Counted from the stretch's first letter, positions 28,289 through 38,135 are shown. The stretch is 64,000 nt of DNA from Planctomycetales bacterium 10988 (GCA_009664345.1 CP043547.1:310001-374000); one strand, 5' to 3'. Notes: generated by a model not told the origin, from the letters alone. Translations and numbers: made by a program.

Positions 28289-29071
28289 TTAATGATAGGA
28301 ATGTTTTTCCGAAGGGAAACGCTTCGTTTGCACATCTTGGCAGAATTGGGAAATTGCCCCTTGGGCTGCCTCTTTCAAATCAATGTACTTTTTGACGAAT
28401 TTGGGGTGAGGCTCTGAAGTAAGCCCCAATAAATCGTGCGTAACTAAAACTTGCCCATCGCAGTAGGGGCCGGCTCCGATTCCCAAAGTGGGGACAAGGA
28501 GGGCTTGCGTGACATCCGCCGCCAGCTCAGCAGGTACGCATTCCAACAGTACACAAAACGCGCCAGCATCCTCCAGCACTTCGGCATCTTCTAGAATCCG
28601 CGTATGGTCCTTGGCGACGCGATAGCCTCCGGTTTGATGGACGGATTGAGGCTGCAAACCACAATGAGCCATGACCGGAATCCCCGCGTTTGTGAGGCAG
28701 GCGATGGTCTCCGCGATTTCCGCTCCCCCTTCGATTTTGATAGCAGGAGCCCCGGTTTCCTTGAGAATCCTGGCGGCCGCTTCCAACGTTCGCTTGGGTC
28801 CAAGGTGTGCTCCGGGAAAGGGAAGGTCCACAACGACTAACGATTTCTTCGTCGCCCGGACAACCATTTCCGCATGGTAGATAATTTCATCCAAAGACAC
28901 AGGCAAAGTGGTGGATTTTCCTTGAATAACCATCCCTAACGTATCGCCCACCAAAATCGCATCGACCTCCGTTTCATCCAAAATCGAGGCCGTTAAATAA
29001 TCGTATGCCGTGAGCATGGTGAGCTTCGCACCTGTTTGCTTTTTCGCCAGGAATTGCGGAACCGTTAACAT
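28289..29071 (-). CDS. panB: 3-methyl-2-oxobutanoate hydroxymethyltransferase
   Basis: This 260-residue PanB transfers a hydroxymethyl group from methylene-tetrahydrofolate to 2-oxoisovalerate, the first committed step of pantothenate synthesis in the cytoplasm. The ligands expected in the family are visible: Asp in VGDTLGMVIQG, Asp in VVDLPF, Lys in AIKIEGG, Glu in LLECVP and the GIGAGPYCDGQVLV loop. The length matches the family. The usual GHLGLTPQS reads AHCGLQPQSVHQTGGYRV, a conservative difference. It lies 114 bases upstream of the DUF255 gene on the same strand. Confidence 0.95.
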   Translation of the reverse strand: MLTVPQFLAKKQTGAKLTMLTAYDYLTASILDETEVDAILVGDTLGMVIQGKSTTLPVSLDEIIYHAEMVVRATKKSLVVVDLPFPGAHLGPKRTLEAAARILKETGAPAIKIEGGAEIAETIACLTNAGIPVMAHCGLQPQSVHQTGGYRVAKDHTRILEDAEVLEDAGAFCVLLECVPAELAADVTQALLVPTLGIGAGPYCDGQVLVTHDLLGLTSEPHPKFVKKYIDLKEAAQGAISQFCQDVQTKRFPSEKHSYH

Positions 29072-29583
29072 GGATGAATATTCTCAATTGCGGGGATTGG
29101 GTTAAGTTCGTCGTTGGAAAGCTGGTTCAACGAAAGCGGAGCCAAATAGGATGGCTCAAACGCCTTGAATCTCTGATGAATACAATAAACAAAGAAACAT
29201 AAGGACTTGGATCAGGAACGCATGGCCGCGTCAAATTGCTGCAATCACTAGCGTTCTCGCTGAAACTTAGGAAAATCCAATCCCTATTGTAAACTACCCT
29301 GCCTGTTTAACAACTGTCCACAAACGGGTGTTTCTTGATAATTTACGGCAGCCGGAGGCAAAATTTGCTGGCATCTTGGGTGACTTTTCGTTATTCTCAA
29401 ACACGTGTTTATAAGTTGACGTGTTATTCTGCTGCGAATGTGTCGCACCTTGTCAACTGAAGAAAGCTTGGACAAATCCGATTTGAGTCCGGCTAGAACC
29501 CCCACGCGTGGGCTTTCTTACCCTCAAGTCCCTGTTTTGTCCGAGCCACGAAACGCAACAAACCATACAGGAGCAACCAATCC
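29072..29583. other. Intergenic region upstream of panB and a secreted protein gene
   Basis: No gene was found. It must carry the panB promoter (minus) and that of the gene at 29584 (plus). A 16-base string GTTTTGTCCGAGCCAC at 29534-29549 recurs near the right end of the window (63800-63815). Its significance is uncertain because one such match is expected by chance at this window size. Confidence 0.35.
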
Positions 29584-30249
29584 ATGATTCATAATTTCCG
29601 CCAACCTTTGAGTTGGATTCTTATTCCTTTGATCGTCGTCGCGATCAGCACTCCCCTCCTGTTTGCCCAGTCTGGCAAAGGAAAACAAGGGGGCTTCGAT
29701 CCTTCCAAACTGAAAGATACGATTTATGAAGGCCGGGTCGTCGGCGTTGCCCCAGGTCTTCCTGGTAAAATTATGTGCCTGAATGCCGATAATCAACGGG
29801 CGATTGTGTATGTTGACCCTCGTCAGACAATGGTCAATGTTCGAGGCGTTGCTGAGACAAGTGCCTTGAAGTCACAAATGTTTATACGTTTCACTGGAAC
29901 AGTCGATGAAACCGGCGCACTTACTGAACCGATCAAGAACATGGAGATTTACACACCATCTCCCAGCGATCCTCAAAATGATTTGACCGCTGGAACGGAG
30001 CAAATTATTGAAGGAAAATTGCTTCGCTATGCGGATGATGAATTACAACTGCTTGCCAACGGACGAGGCATTAAGAAAGTGACGGGTACGCTTGATCCGA
30101 CTGTAGAAATCACTGTTCATTTCACGGACTATAAAATGGCGCAAAAAGAGAGCAATATCACCGTCCGTGGAAAAGAATATCAACAAATTCATATTCTCGC
30201 TCAAGATGTAGAAATCGAGTTGATCCAGCCTCTTTCCGGACGGCGTTAA
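29584..30249 (+). CDS. Secreted hypothetical protein
   Basis: This 221-residue protein has an N-terminal signal (WILIPLIVVAISTPLLFAQ, cut likely after FAQ). The mature domain is beta-rich and contains two similar halves: one around YEGRVVGVAPG and VYVDPRQTMVNV, the other around IEGKLLRYADDELQLLANG and VEITVHFTDYKM. This may be a duplicated small beta-barrel. I do not recognise the family. A good terminator follows 34 bases later, so the gene appears to be transcribed alone. Confidence 0.7.
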   Translation: MIHNFRQPLSWILIPLIVVAISTPLLFAQSGKGKQGGFDPSKLKDTIYEGRVVGVAPGLPGKIMCLNADNQRAIVYVDPRQTMVNVRGVAETSALKSQMFIRFTGTVDETGALTEPIKNMEIYTPSPSDPQNDLTAGTEQIIEGKLLRYADDELQLLANGRGIKKVTGTLDPTVEITVHFTDYKMAQKESNITVRGKEYQQIHILAQDVEIELIQPLSGRR

Positions 30250-30283
30250 ACTTTTCTTTTCTATTCGTGCTTCTATAAAACAA

Positions 30284-30315
30284 AAGGGAGATGCTTCCAG
30301 TGAGGCATCTCCCTT
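30284..30315. terminator. Bidirectional terminator between convergent genes
   Basis: A perfect 11-bp stem AAGGGAGATGC/GCATCTCCCTT is flanked by A-rich sequence on one side and CTTTC on the other. It lies between the secreted protein gene (plus) and the pterin dehydratase gene (minus) and can serve both. Confidence 0.85.
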
Positions 30316-30336
30316 CTTTCATCGTTCATGCAATGC

Positions 30337-30693
30337 TTACCCGGTCTTCACAGGGAGAGCATCGATTTTTGCAGCAAGAATAAAATCGTTTTCCGATAAT
30401 CCTCCGACCGCATGAGTTGTTAGTTCAATCTTCGCATTGCGATAGCCTACCAAGTGCAAGTCAGGATGGTGTTGTTCTTGCTCGGCAAGTTCTGCGACCT
30501 TTTGAAAAAACTCCATCCCTGCCATAAAGTTTTTGACTTGCCACTTCTTCTTAATTTTTTTCCCTTCATCGATCAATTCCCAACCTTCAAGCTGAGCGAG
30601 CTGATCCGATGCTTCCAGGGGAGTCATGGCATCGACTCCACCTTCACAAGGGAGACATTTCTTTTGTTGTAGTTCCGTGGAAGTACTAGCCAT
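30337..30693 (-). CDS. Pterin-4-alpha-carbinolamine dehydratase
   Basis: This 118-residue protein fits the PCD/DCoH family, which dehydrates 4a-hydroxytetrahydropterin so that the cofactor of aromatic amino acid hydroxylases can be recycled. The signature EQHHPDLHLVGYRNAKIELTTHAVGGLSENDF contains the two adjacent histidines and the later histidine of the active site. The N-terminal LEGWELIDEGKKIKKKWQVKNFMAGMEFFQKV is the usual first strand-helix unit. No phenylalanine hydroxylase is in the window. In bacteria without one, PCD proteins have been linked to molybdopterin work; that is only a possibility here. Confidence 0.93.
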   Translation of the reverse strand: MASTSTELQQKKCLPCEGGVDAMTPLEASDQLAQLEGWELIDEGKKIKKKWQVKNFMAGMEFFQKVAELAEQEQHHPDLHLVGYRNAKIELTTHAVGGLSENDFILAAKIDALPVKTG

Positions 30694-30891
30694 TAATGTT
30701 CCTCAATTGCGTATTCATGCGGGAAATGTTCAAACGATTCACCTAAAAGCCAGCGGTCAAATCCTGCAAGTAACATTTGACCACAAACTATAGAAAATTT
30801 TAGAAGAAGAGTTCCATTCGTCAATAAATAACTTTCGAATAGTAGGAAAGAATGGAAGATCCGCAAATCGCTCGCAAAAGGTTTGTTGGAA

Positions 30892-32694
30892 CTACTTCAA
30901 ATTGCTCTGCTCCGGTAGAGTAGCCATCTCTGGCGTAAGCGATTTTGATAAAACCACGAGTTCATGACGACGTAGAAATCGTTTTTGTTGGTCTTTCACT
31001 TCCACATCTTCGGGTAAAAATGCTTGGATTTCTTCCAAACGATCATCCCGGGTGACTAAAATTCCTTGGGGATTCTGTTGAAAGTACTCTGAGATCGCTT
31101 CCTTCGTTTGTAGATGAAACACAGGCTTTTGCGAGTAAAAAACCAAATTCGGTGATGAATAATGATAGGTAGCTAAAGGTAATTTTTGTATTTGATTTTC
31201 CCAGGTCAGCTTCCCTAAACTTGGAGCGTTTTGATATTTACTCACGACATCCGCTACGATTCCTAACATTCCAAAAGTAAACACGACCGCAGTCGTTGCA
31301 AGTATGGTAAAGATTCGTTCTTGATGATGGTTAAGTGCGAAGAGCAAGGTAATCCCTCCTAGGATCGGAACGACGCCCACGAGGCCGATCAACATCGCTT
31401 GAGGAAGAAAAAAGTAAGAGGCAACCGGTAGCGCAATTACTAAAGTACTTCCCAATAATAGATAAGCAGCTGGTGACCATCTGACACTCCAGACCATCTT
31501 TTCTGACATATCAGTGAGGGCATTTTTTAAATACCAACCCGTTCCCAACGCAAGAGATGGATAAATAGGAACAATGTAGTTTGGAAGTTTTGTTGCCGCA
31601 AGCGAGAAGAAAATAAACCAAACGGATACCCACGAAGCTACAAACATGAACGAATGATATTTCTCATGGTTAGATTTTAATTGTTGATAAAAACTTCCAA
31701 TCGCTCCAATCAAGAAAAGGGACCAAGGGCCAAAACCTAACAAAATAGTGATGGCATAGTAAAAGACCGGGCCTTGATGATTTTCCATCGGTTCTAGAAA
31801 ACGTCCTACATTATGAGTTCCCAAGAAACCACTTAGCCAAGCCCCATCGGTTCTTAAGCTGACTGCAATATACCAAGGAAGGGCAATACAACTTAAACAA
31901 AGGACTAAAATAAAAGGACGTAAACTGAAGGTTGCTTCCCATAACGACCTAGGGGAGAAATACCACTGAACAATCGATAACAATCGTTCCAGATAAGTTT
32001 GAGGCTTTTCAATCAAACCTTCCGTACATTTCCAATGGTAGCCGCAATTCAATACAAAAAATCCTACGACACAAGAAGGAAGCAATACCCCGATTGGACC
32101 TTTAGTAAGAACCGCGCAACTCATCGCAGCGAACATGATAAAATAAACTAAAATTCCTTGTGGCACCCACAGTTTCCAAGGATATGTAGAACTCGATTCC
32201 ACTTTCTGAACACCTTGCCAGAGCCCCGTTTTTGACACTCCCCAAACAAAAGCCAACATGCTGCCTGTGGTAAAGAAAATTAAGGTTGCGTCTGGAGTGG
32301 CTGCTCGTGCAAGTGCTGTATACATCAAAGTACTACATAAAATAATACTCGACCAAAGTCCCGTTTTCGCATCAAACAGGATTCTACCTAAATGGTAGAC
32401 CATCAACACCGTGCCCATCGCTAGAAAAGCCGAACCTGCTCGGGCGGCAAATTCATTAATCCCGAAGAGGTTATAAGCTAGAATCATTACCCAATAGAGA
32501 AAGACAGGTTTTTCAGGACGTAAATGACCATTAAATACCGGAACGATCCAATCACCACGTTCCAGCATCTCGACACCACAACCAGCGTTCTTGGGTTCAT
32601 CCTCGTCGAAAAGTTCCGGACCGCCCAAATTCAAAAAAAACATTAATCCGCTGAGTGCTAGAATCGCCAGCTGATGAATAGCCAACTGTTTCAT
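30892..32694 (-). CDS. GT39-family (ArnT-like) membrane glycosyltransferase
   Basis: This 600-residue polytopic membrane protein has about 11-12 hydrophobic helices. The first periplasmic loop has the GT39 signature: ELFDEDEPKNAGCGVEMLERGDWIVP followed by NGHLRPEKPVFLYW. The DE pair there is the expected catalytic acidic motif of lipid-linked sugar transferases such as ArnT and protein mannosyltransferases. A soluble C-terminal portion of about 110 residues follows (LPLATYHYSSPNLVFYSQKPVF). It probably transfers a sugar from a polyprenyl phosphate to a lipid or protein at the periplasmic face. The acceptor is unknown. Confidence 0.88.
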   Translation of the reverse strand: MKQLAIHQLAILALSGLMFFLNLGGPELFDEDEPKNAGCGVEMLERGDWIVPVFNGHLRPEKPVFLYWVMILAYNLFGINEFAARAGSAFLAMGTVLMVYHLGRILFDAKTGLWSSIILCSTLMYTALARAATPDATLIFFTTGSMLAFVWGVSKTGLWQGVQKVESSSTYPWKLWVPQGILVYFIMFAAMSCAVLTKGPIGVLLPSCVVGFFVLNCGYHWKCTEGLIEKPQTYLERLLSIVQWYFSPRSLWEATFSLRPFILVLCLSCIALPWYIAVSLRTDGAWLSGFLGTHNVGRFLEPMENHQGPVFYYAITILLGFGPWSLFLIGAIGSFYQQLKSNHEKYHSFMFVASWVSVWFIFFSLAATKLPNYIVPIYPSLALGTGWYLKNALTDMSEKMVWSVRWSPAAYLLLGSTLVIALPVASYFFLPQAMLIGLVGVVPILGGITLLFALNHHQERIFTILATTAVVFTFGMLGIVADVVSKYQNAPSLGKLTWENQIQKLPLATYHYSSPNLVFYSQKPVFHLQTKEAISEYFQQNPQGILVTRDDRLEEIQAFLPEDVEVKDQQKRFLRRHELVVLSKSLTPEMATLPEQSNLK

Positions 32695-33203
32695 GTGTTC
32701 GCCTATTGAATAAAAGAAAGTATCCGAAGAGTTTCTGAGAGCCTCTGAATCAACTTCAAGCCAAAGATCGCATCAGTCTATTTAAAAGATTAAGAGTGAC
32801 AAGGCTTGGAAGTTTAGAGACATCGACAAATGGTAAGGCAAGGCATCGCGTTGTTAACGCAGCTGAAAATAAATGAGTTGTCACGATTTCACAAGCTCAA
32901 TCCTCGTCATATCACGAATCAAGTCGTTATCCTGACACTATTTATCATTTGTTTATCAAAGTTTAATTCTCTTCAGAAAATATTGGAATTAAATCAAACC
33001 ATCATCAGTTCTTCGTAGAGTAATCAACCCCGTAGACCCGATAGATTTCCCTAGAAAAAGAATTTTTTGATCAAGGATAGAGATTTACCTCAAGTATTTA
33101 ATCTTTCATCGAGTGGATTCTCTATTCTCAATAAAGTTCCTTCTTTCCTTCCATGTTCCTATCACTTCAGTTTGTCTAACTTAACAGGGAGTTCGCTGAG
33201 ACC
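32695..33203. other. AT-rich intergenic region
   Basis: A 62-codon frame at 32830-33018 has no convincing ribosome site or conserved look and was left out. The remainder shows no repeat, hairpin or RNA gene that I can support. It presumably carries the divergent promoters of the GT39 and PAP2 genes. Confidence 0.35.
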
Positions 33204-34004
33204 ATGGATGGTACTCTGCAGGATCAAGAACTTCGACAGATTCGTTCTTTCAATCGCAACTGCCAGTCAGATGATGCGAAAGTCTGGAAGCGTTTTGTGG
33301 TCTGGTATTTTATACCCAGCCTGCTTCTTCTTATCGCGATTTGGGCATTTAGTTTCGATTTGAAAGTCGCCCGTTGGTCTAGCGACGAAGGTTGTCCTAA
33401 ACTTCTTCATGAAATCGTGATGCGAACGGAGCCATTCGGCCATGGAGCCGGCATTGTAATCATGCTTTGGGCTATCTATTCGCTCTTTCCACAAAACCGG
33501 AAGTGTATAAGTCGCTTACTTTGGTGTGCTCTTTTGCCTGGAATCGTGGCAAATTTAATAAAGCTTGTTGTCTTTCGTTATCGTCCGGTTGCGTTTGATC
33601 TCATGGAGCAATCGGTTTGGGCTACGTTTGGACCTTGGACCGCCTATTATTCCACCGGTTCCGCCTGTCAAAGTTTTCCCTCCGCGCATACAGCGACAGC
33701 GATTGGATTTGCAATCGGTTTGGCACATTTTTTTCCTAAAGGAAAATGGTTGTTTGCAACTTTAGGAGTGATGGTGGGTTTTGCGAGGGTGATTGGTTTC
33801 GCACATTATGTAAGCGATGTGTTTATTGGAGCGATGGTAGGTTGGTTTTGTGCCCAAATAATTCTTAGAAGCACTTGGCTGGATTTTCTCTTCACCGATT
33901 GGGAGCGAAGTCCTCAACTCTCTAGATTCTTTAAAATCCAAGCGTCGCGAATAAGATGCGCGCTAGGTTATTTAAATTCGTTAGCAAGTCATAAGTCAAA
34001 TTGA
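33204..34004 (+). CDS. PAP2-family membrane phosphatase
   Basis: This 266-residue protein has about six hydrophobic helices and the three-part PAP2 catalytic signature: KLVVFRYRPVAFD (K-x6-RP), CQSFPSAHTATAIGF (PSAH) and ARVIGFAHYVSDVFIGAMVGW (R-x5-H-x3-D). Such enzymes remove phosphate from lipid phosphates such as undecaprenyl pyrophosphate or phosphatidic acid. With the adjacent GT39 and GT4 genes it may serve lipid-linked sugar metabolism, but it is transcribed opposite to both. The ATG at 33204 follows a GGGAG stretch 16 bases upstream. Confidence 0.88.
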   Translation: MDGTLQDQELRQIRSFNRNCQSDDAKVWKRFVVWYFIPSLLLLIAIWAFSFDLKVARWSSDEGCPKLLHEIVMRTEPFGHGAGIVIMLWAIYSLFPQNRKCISRLLWCALLPGIVANLIKLVVFRYRPVAFDLMEQSVWATFGPWTAYYSTGSACQSFPSAHTATAIGFAIGLAHFFPKGKWLFATLGVMVGFARVIGFAHYVSDVFIGAMVGWFCAQIILRSTWLDFLFTDWERSPQLSRFFKIQASRIRCALGYLNSLASHKSN

Positions 34005-34042
34005 AAAACAGGATTGTAAATATTCAAGTTCATCAAAATTGG

Positions 34043-35854
34043 TTAAGCTGCTTTAATAGATGCCAGCCCTAATCCTTCCACAAGTTGTAATGCATAATTT
34101 TCAAAGCAATGTTTCTTTAAATAATTATCTCTATGAATCGACTTTCGAGGCAAATTTTGAGCGGAATCTGAAATGAAAGCTAACATTGCCTTGCCGATTT
34201 CTTCCCCATCAAATTGATCCGAAACTCTCTTTACATACTCTGGGGATTCAATCGCTTCTGCCAAATCTTCATTGGCAATCGTGGGCAAACCTGCCAAAAT
34301 ACAATCACTTAGACAACCGGAGACCCCTCCGAAGCCATGCTTTCTAAGTTGAATTCCAAAGTCAGCAGCAACCAAGAATTGATCCCACACCTCATCGGTG
34401 GTCCATTTTCCAGTGATATGAATCGACTTATCTAATTTTAGTCTTTTCAACGTTCGATAGAAATTCTCTTGTTGCTGATTTAAATTTTCCGAGCCTATAA
34501 AATAGAGATGAGCGTCAATTCCTTGCCGATGCAGCCAATGCAATCCTTCTAAACATTCAAAGACCCCTTTATCCGCTTGCATCATCCCAAGACTGATGAA
34601 AATGAGCGCATCTTTAGGCAAGCCTAAGGCTTCTCGCGTAGTTAGTTTTGCCTTCTCTGTCAGATTTTCTTCAGACCAATCACGATAAACACAAAAAGGA
34701 AGATATTTCGCTTGAAGCTGATATCGTTCTCTCATTTGTTTTTGTAGTTGGCGTGAGTGAACAAACATTGGTTGAGCGTAAGGGACCACGTCTTCAAAAT
34801 AAAGTAAAGGCAACTTCTCTTGATGTAAAAACCATTCATCAATTTCTGTCGGAGTCACGGTCCTTTGGAGAAGTTGACTGGTTCTTTCTGCAAAGGTTTC
34901 ACATCCATAAATATCTCTCATGATATGACAGATCCGTGCATCATGAGCCAAACAGGCAGAGCCATGCTTCGTCAAATATTGAATAATTTGTTTATGGAAG
35001 GGAGAATTTCCAACCACAGACAGTATGCTATCATAACGACTTGAGTAATACGGTGCCTCCGACAAGGGAAACGCCCGTTCAATTCCGCAAAGCGAATCTG
35101 TCACTTTAGTCGGTGTATAAAGGTCAATCTCTACATATTCAGACAGAGCGGGAAATGTCTGGGTTGAATAAAAGGCAACTCCTGATCGATCAGGGACGAC
35201 AGGGCTATAAAAAGCCAACCGAGGTCGCTTTTTTCTTATAGTTATTTTACATTGCTGCCAGTTAAGAAATAGTGATCGAATCGTCAGAAATACATGATCA
35301 CTAGACAGATTAAGGATCGCGGTTTTTGGAATATTCCAGTACTTGCTAAGGTTTTCTTTAAGCTGATCAGATTCAACAAGGTGTAGATGATATTTTTGCA
35401 GCTCTTTCTGCTTGCATATTCTTTTTAGACTTATGAAATCCTCAGGGCTATCGACAGGCAACTCCCCATTCAATGATTGAGAATAATAGGCAATTCGAAA
35501 TTGCTTGCTCGATTTCAAGAGCGGAACCATTGGAAGAAGTGATGAATGCAATGGCAGTGGATTTACGTAAAGTTCTAGTTCGCTCGAAGCACTTGGAACT
35601 TTGTGTACTATTGTTTTCTCTAGAAAGTTTTCTATGCGGGAAGGAACGAAGTCGTCTGGCTTTTCTAAAGTTCCTTCCCACTTGAAAGGCTGGTTAGGTA
35701 TCGAATGAACTGAAAGTTTTTTGCAAAGCTCTTGTAGTCTTTCCAGGAACTCTTCATTCGAATGAAAAGATGTGTTGAGACCTCGTAAGTCGAGTCGTCC
35801 TACGAGAGAGAGGGTCTGTCTTGTCCCAGCTTGAAGATTATCTTCACAATTCAT
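34043..35854 (-). CDS. Glycosyltransferase with GT4-like C-terminal domain
   Basis: This protein of about 603 residues has a C-terminal half that is a GT-B retaining transferase of the GT4 type. It shows LGLPKDALIFISLGMMQADKGVFECLEGLHWL, then HLYFIGSENL, IHITGKWTTDEVWDQFLVAADFGIQLRKHGFGGVSGCLSDCILAGLPTIANED; the last segment binds the nucleotide sugar. The N-terminal half has a second Rossmann-like region (RPRLAFYSPVVPDRSGVAFYSTQTFPAL). The frame stays open to 35971 with a TTG start, but the first ATG is at 35854 and I prefer it. That places a 29-bp repeat (35962-35990) outside the gene. The acceptor is unknown; a surface polysaccharide is likely. Confidence 0.8.
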   Translation of the reverse strand: MNCEDNLQAGTRQTLSLVGRLDLRGLNTSFHSNEEFLERLQELCKKLSVHSIPNQPFKWEGTLEKPDDFVPSRIENFLEKTIVHKVPSASSELELYVNPLPLHSSLLPMVPLLKSSKQFRIAYYSQSLNGELPVDSPEDFISLKRICKQKELQKYHLHLVESDQLKENLSKYWNIPKTAILNLSSDHVFLTIRSLFLNWQQCKITIRKKRPRLAFYSPVVPDRSGVAFYSTQTFPALSEYVEIDLYTPTKVTDSLCGIERAFPLSEAPYYSSRYDSILSVVGNSPFHKQIIQYLTKHGSACLAHDARICHIMRDIYGCETFAERTSQLLQRTVTPTEIDEWFLHQEKLPLLYFEDVVPYAQPMFVHSRQLQKQMRERYQLQAKYLPFCVYRDWSEENLTEKAKLTTREALGLPKDALIFISLGMMQADKGVFECLEGLHWLHRQGIDAHLYFIGSENLNQQQENFYRTLKRLKLDKSIHITGKWTTDEVWDQFLVAADFGIQLRKHGFGGVSGCLSDCILAGLPTIANEDLAEAIESPEYVKRVSDQFDGEEIGKAMLAFISDSAQNLPRKSIHRDNYLKKHCFENYALQLVEGLGLASIKAA

Positions 35855-35961
35855 TGTTGATAAAATCGCTTTGCACCTAGAAAATGGGGATGATTTAGTG
35901 GCTCGAACAAAGCCTCCCGGTTCGAAGCAAGAACGCTTTCGTATAAGAGAAGGAATATAGG

Positions 35962-35990
35962 CAGACTTCAATCAGTTTTGTCAGAGCTTC
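35962..35990 (-). repeat. 29-bp perfect repeat, copy 1 (second copy at 63728-63756)
   Basis: On the minus strand it begins GAAGCTCTGACAAAACTG and ends GATTGAAGTCTG. The same 29 bases occur on the plus strand at 63728-63756, just after the immunity-type genes of the RHS locus. A 29-base match by chance in 64 kb is negligible. Here it lies about 110 bases upstream of the ATG of the GT4-like gene. Confidence 0.85.
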
Positions 35991-36039
35991 CTAAGTCATG
36001 TCCCATTAACGATTTTGTCTTCCTCTCAACTCTTTTTTT

Positions 36040-36405
36040 CTAGGCTATTTTTTTTGATGTTTCATTGTTCTCTATATCAGGATTGATACTTTCTTTTGTG
36101 GAATTTTCTGATGGAGACTCCTCTGAGTTCGTATCGAATTCTGACAGGATGGTAAGCTGTATTAATGTATCTAGCTTTTGATGAGTGTCATGTAGAGATT
36201 TTTCTATGGTTTTCAACTGAAGGTGAGTCGTTTGAGTTTGTTGAAGTTCTTCCCCTAGCCGTTTTACATCTAGGAGCGACTCACGAAATGTTTCTAATTC
36301 GGCTCGGATTAGCTCTAGCTGTGTTCCGGTTTTAAAGAAAGAGAGATAACACTTCCTAACAAATTTAAAGGTTAAGTTCATTCCTTGTTTAAACAATGTT
36401 ATCAT
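36040..36405 (-). CDS. Small coiled-coil hypothetical protein
   Basis: This 121-residue protein has a central region (about 30-90: LELIRAELETFRESLLDVKRLGEELQQTQ and on) with a regular heptad pattern that predicts a coiled coil. A polar, acidic tail rich in Ser, Glu and Asn follows. The N-terminus has an amphipathic, partly hydrophobic stretch, LTFKFVRKCYLSFF, that could touch the membrane. It lies about 185 bases upstream of the GT4-like gene on the same strand. No family was recognised. AT-rich codon use is similar to the adjacent genes. Confidence 0.55.
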   Translation of the reverse strand: MITLFKQGMNLTFKFVRKCYLSFFKTGTQLELIRAELETFRESLLDVKRLGEELQQTQTTHLQLKTIEKSLHDTHQKLDTLIQLTILSEFDTNSEESPSENSTKESINPDIENNETSKKIA

Positions 36406-37138
36406 TTGACTATACGTTCCAGGAATGATATTTTATGAGTTTTTGGTCAATATACTAGGTTTTAACATCATTCTCATTTGATGTTTTAATTCGATTCACG
36501 GACCTATCAGACTCGTATAGCTTAGAACTGGTTTCACATCGCTTGCATCTCTGGCTCTTGTTTCTTCGATCACTTAGCCGTTGTGAATTTTCAATGCAGA
36601 AATTTAGTAAAATCAAGGCTTTTGCTCAAGATCAATTCTACTTTCCCGATGATTCATTGGATTGAGAGCTGGTCCAAAGCGAAAAGCATCGATCTTTGAA
36701 CCAAATCGTGCGAAAATGACCACTCGGGAACGGTTTGGACAGGTTCTTCCTGGCATCAATAGGCTTAGTCTAACTTTTTTACTGTGATTTCTAAATGTCT
36801 TTTTAATAATCAAACACGAAGGTTTTAACAGTTATAAAAGCTTTGGGAGAGGCCAACACCGTACCTATTTATTGTTCCGCAAAGAACCTCGTTTCACTGT
36901 CGCGAGATCTCTATCTTCCCTAAGTTCGCCAATCTGACATGATTCAGCGTTGGGGGGGTTGTTTTAGCGGGGAACATGATCACAATAGAAACCAGTTAGC
37001 TAGACTTATCTTTCGTCTCGGTATTGAAGACTCAACTTAATGTCCTCTGTGTCCATAAGCCTCGTTGTGATATGATCTAGCGTCCACTTCTATAAAGCAT
37101 CCGGTTTTTGGATATTCACTAGGATAGAGGGTTGGCAG
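36406..37138. other. Gene-poor region
   Basis: A 66-codon minus-strand frame at 36613-36813 was not accepted, because it has no ribosome site and unconvincing composition. Otherwise no RNA gene, repeat or terminator could be supported. The right end includes the leader of the phosphatase gene, with AGGATAGAGGG near 37121-37131. Confidence 0.35.
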
Positions 37139-37807
37139 GTGACCCGACGGCGAACGATTGCAATAGGAGACATACATGGATGTATCCTTGCACTGCGTGC
37201 GTTACTAGCACGGATCAATCCACAGCCTGACGACCTACTGGTGTTCTTAGGAGATTACATTGATCGGGGACCCGACAGCCGATCGGTAATCTCAGAATTG
37301 ATCGAATTACGAAGAAGCGGGACTTGCCGGGTCGTTACGATTATGGGCAATCATGAGGAAATGATGCTTTCCGCAGTCCCCTACTTTGGGCAGAATGATT
37401 GGCACTATTGGATGGACGCCGGTGGAAAGCAAACTCTTGCATCCTATGACAATGAAGCGGAAAACATTCCTACGGATCATTTAGAATTCATTTTTAGCTG
37501 CGCTCGGTATTATGAAACTCCGACTCATTTGTTTACCCACGGCTGTTATGAACCAGACTTAAATATGGATGAGCAGTCCGATTATGAGCTTCGCTGGGTT
37601 TCGTTGCGGGAGCGAATTCCAGGTCGGCACCGAAGCGGGAAACAAGCAATCTTAGGACATACCTCTCAAAAAGATGGGGAGGTTCTAGATCTAGGTCATC
37701 TCGTCTGTATTGATACTTTTTGCTATGGAGGCGGTTGGTTGACAGCCTTGGAGGTCCATACTCAAGAGGTATGGCAATTTGATCGCGAGGGAAACCCTCG
37801 AGTTTAG
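37139..37807 (+). CDS. Serine/threonine-type metallophosphatase (PPP family)
   Basis: This 222-residue protein starts with GTG (GAGG about 9 bases upstream) and carries all PPP metal-binding blocks: GDIHGC, GDYIDRGPDS, GNHEEMM and ILGHTS. The expected HAG motif reads THGCYEP. Its size matches bacterial PrpA/PrpB-like and ApaH-like phosphatases that act on phosphoproteins or dinucleoside tetraphosphates. It lies immediately left of an IS110 element and marks the left edge of the accessory region. Confidence 0.88.
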   Translation: MTRRRTIAIGDIHGCILALRALLARINPQPDDLLVFLGDYIDRGPDSRSVISELIELRRSGTCRVVTIMGNHEEMMLSAVPYFGQNDWHYWMDAGGKQTLASYDNEAENIPTDHLEFIFSCARYYETPTHLFTHGCYEPDLNMDEQSDYELRWVSLRERIPGRHRSGKQAILGHTSQKDGEVLDLGHLVCIDTFCYGGGWLTALEVHTQEVWQFDREGNPRV

Positions 37808-37946
37808 TTCCAGGGACCGTGGATTAAGGTGCTCTTTTCTTTCTTAACTGGTATGAACGTAGATATTGGAACGGTTTTGTAAGTTCCGTAGTTTTTCGCT
37901 TGCATCGGACACTAGGATTGATCTGATGAAAGCGCCGGACTTGGGA

Positions 37947-38135
37947 CGAGGTGAACCGTTGGTAGACACTTCACCTTGCCAGGGGTATGCGGGCCGTTTA
38001 CCTCGGGGGCTGACCGCTGATAGCGATGGGCCTTGAGCCCGTTTTTTTAACTGGCCACCCTGCGGCCCACCCGGCTGAGCTGCGAGCTCGGAGAGGTAGT
38101 TGCCGAATGGCCCATCGCTCGCTTCGGCGAGCATT
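37947..38135 (+). ncRNA. Candidate bridge RNA of the IS110 element
   Basis: The leader just upstream of the transposase holds nested inverted repeats. AGGTGAA/TTCACCT lies at 37950-37977. A long-range 11-bp stem AGCGATGGGCC (38022-38032)/GGCCCATCGCT (38109-38119) is next. It is followed by a UUCG-type hairpin, GCTCGC-TTCG-GCGAGC (38117-38132), which overlaps the stem by 3 bases and so may be an alternative pairing. In IS110 elements this interval encodes the bridge RNA that pairs with target and donor DNA. The guide loops were not mapped here. Confidence 0.5.

Noticed and set aside
35855-35971. TTG start for the GT4-like gene at 35971
   Set aside because: It would put the shared 29-bp repeat inside the start codon region; the first ATG at 35854 is simpler, although no strong ribosome site is seen for either.
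36613-36813. 66-codon minus-strand frame
   Set aside because: No ribosome site or recognised family; could be a relic, but the evidence is too weak.
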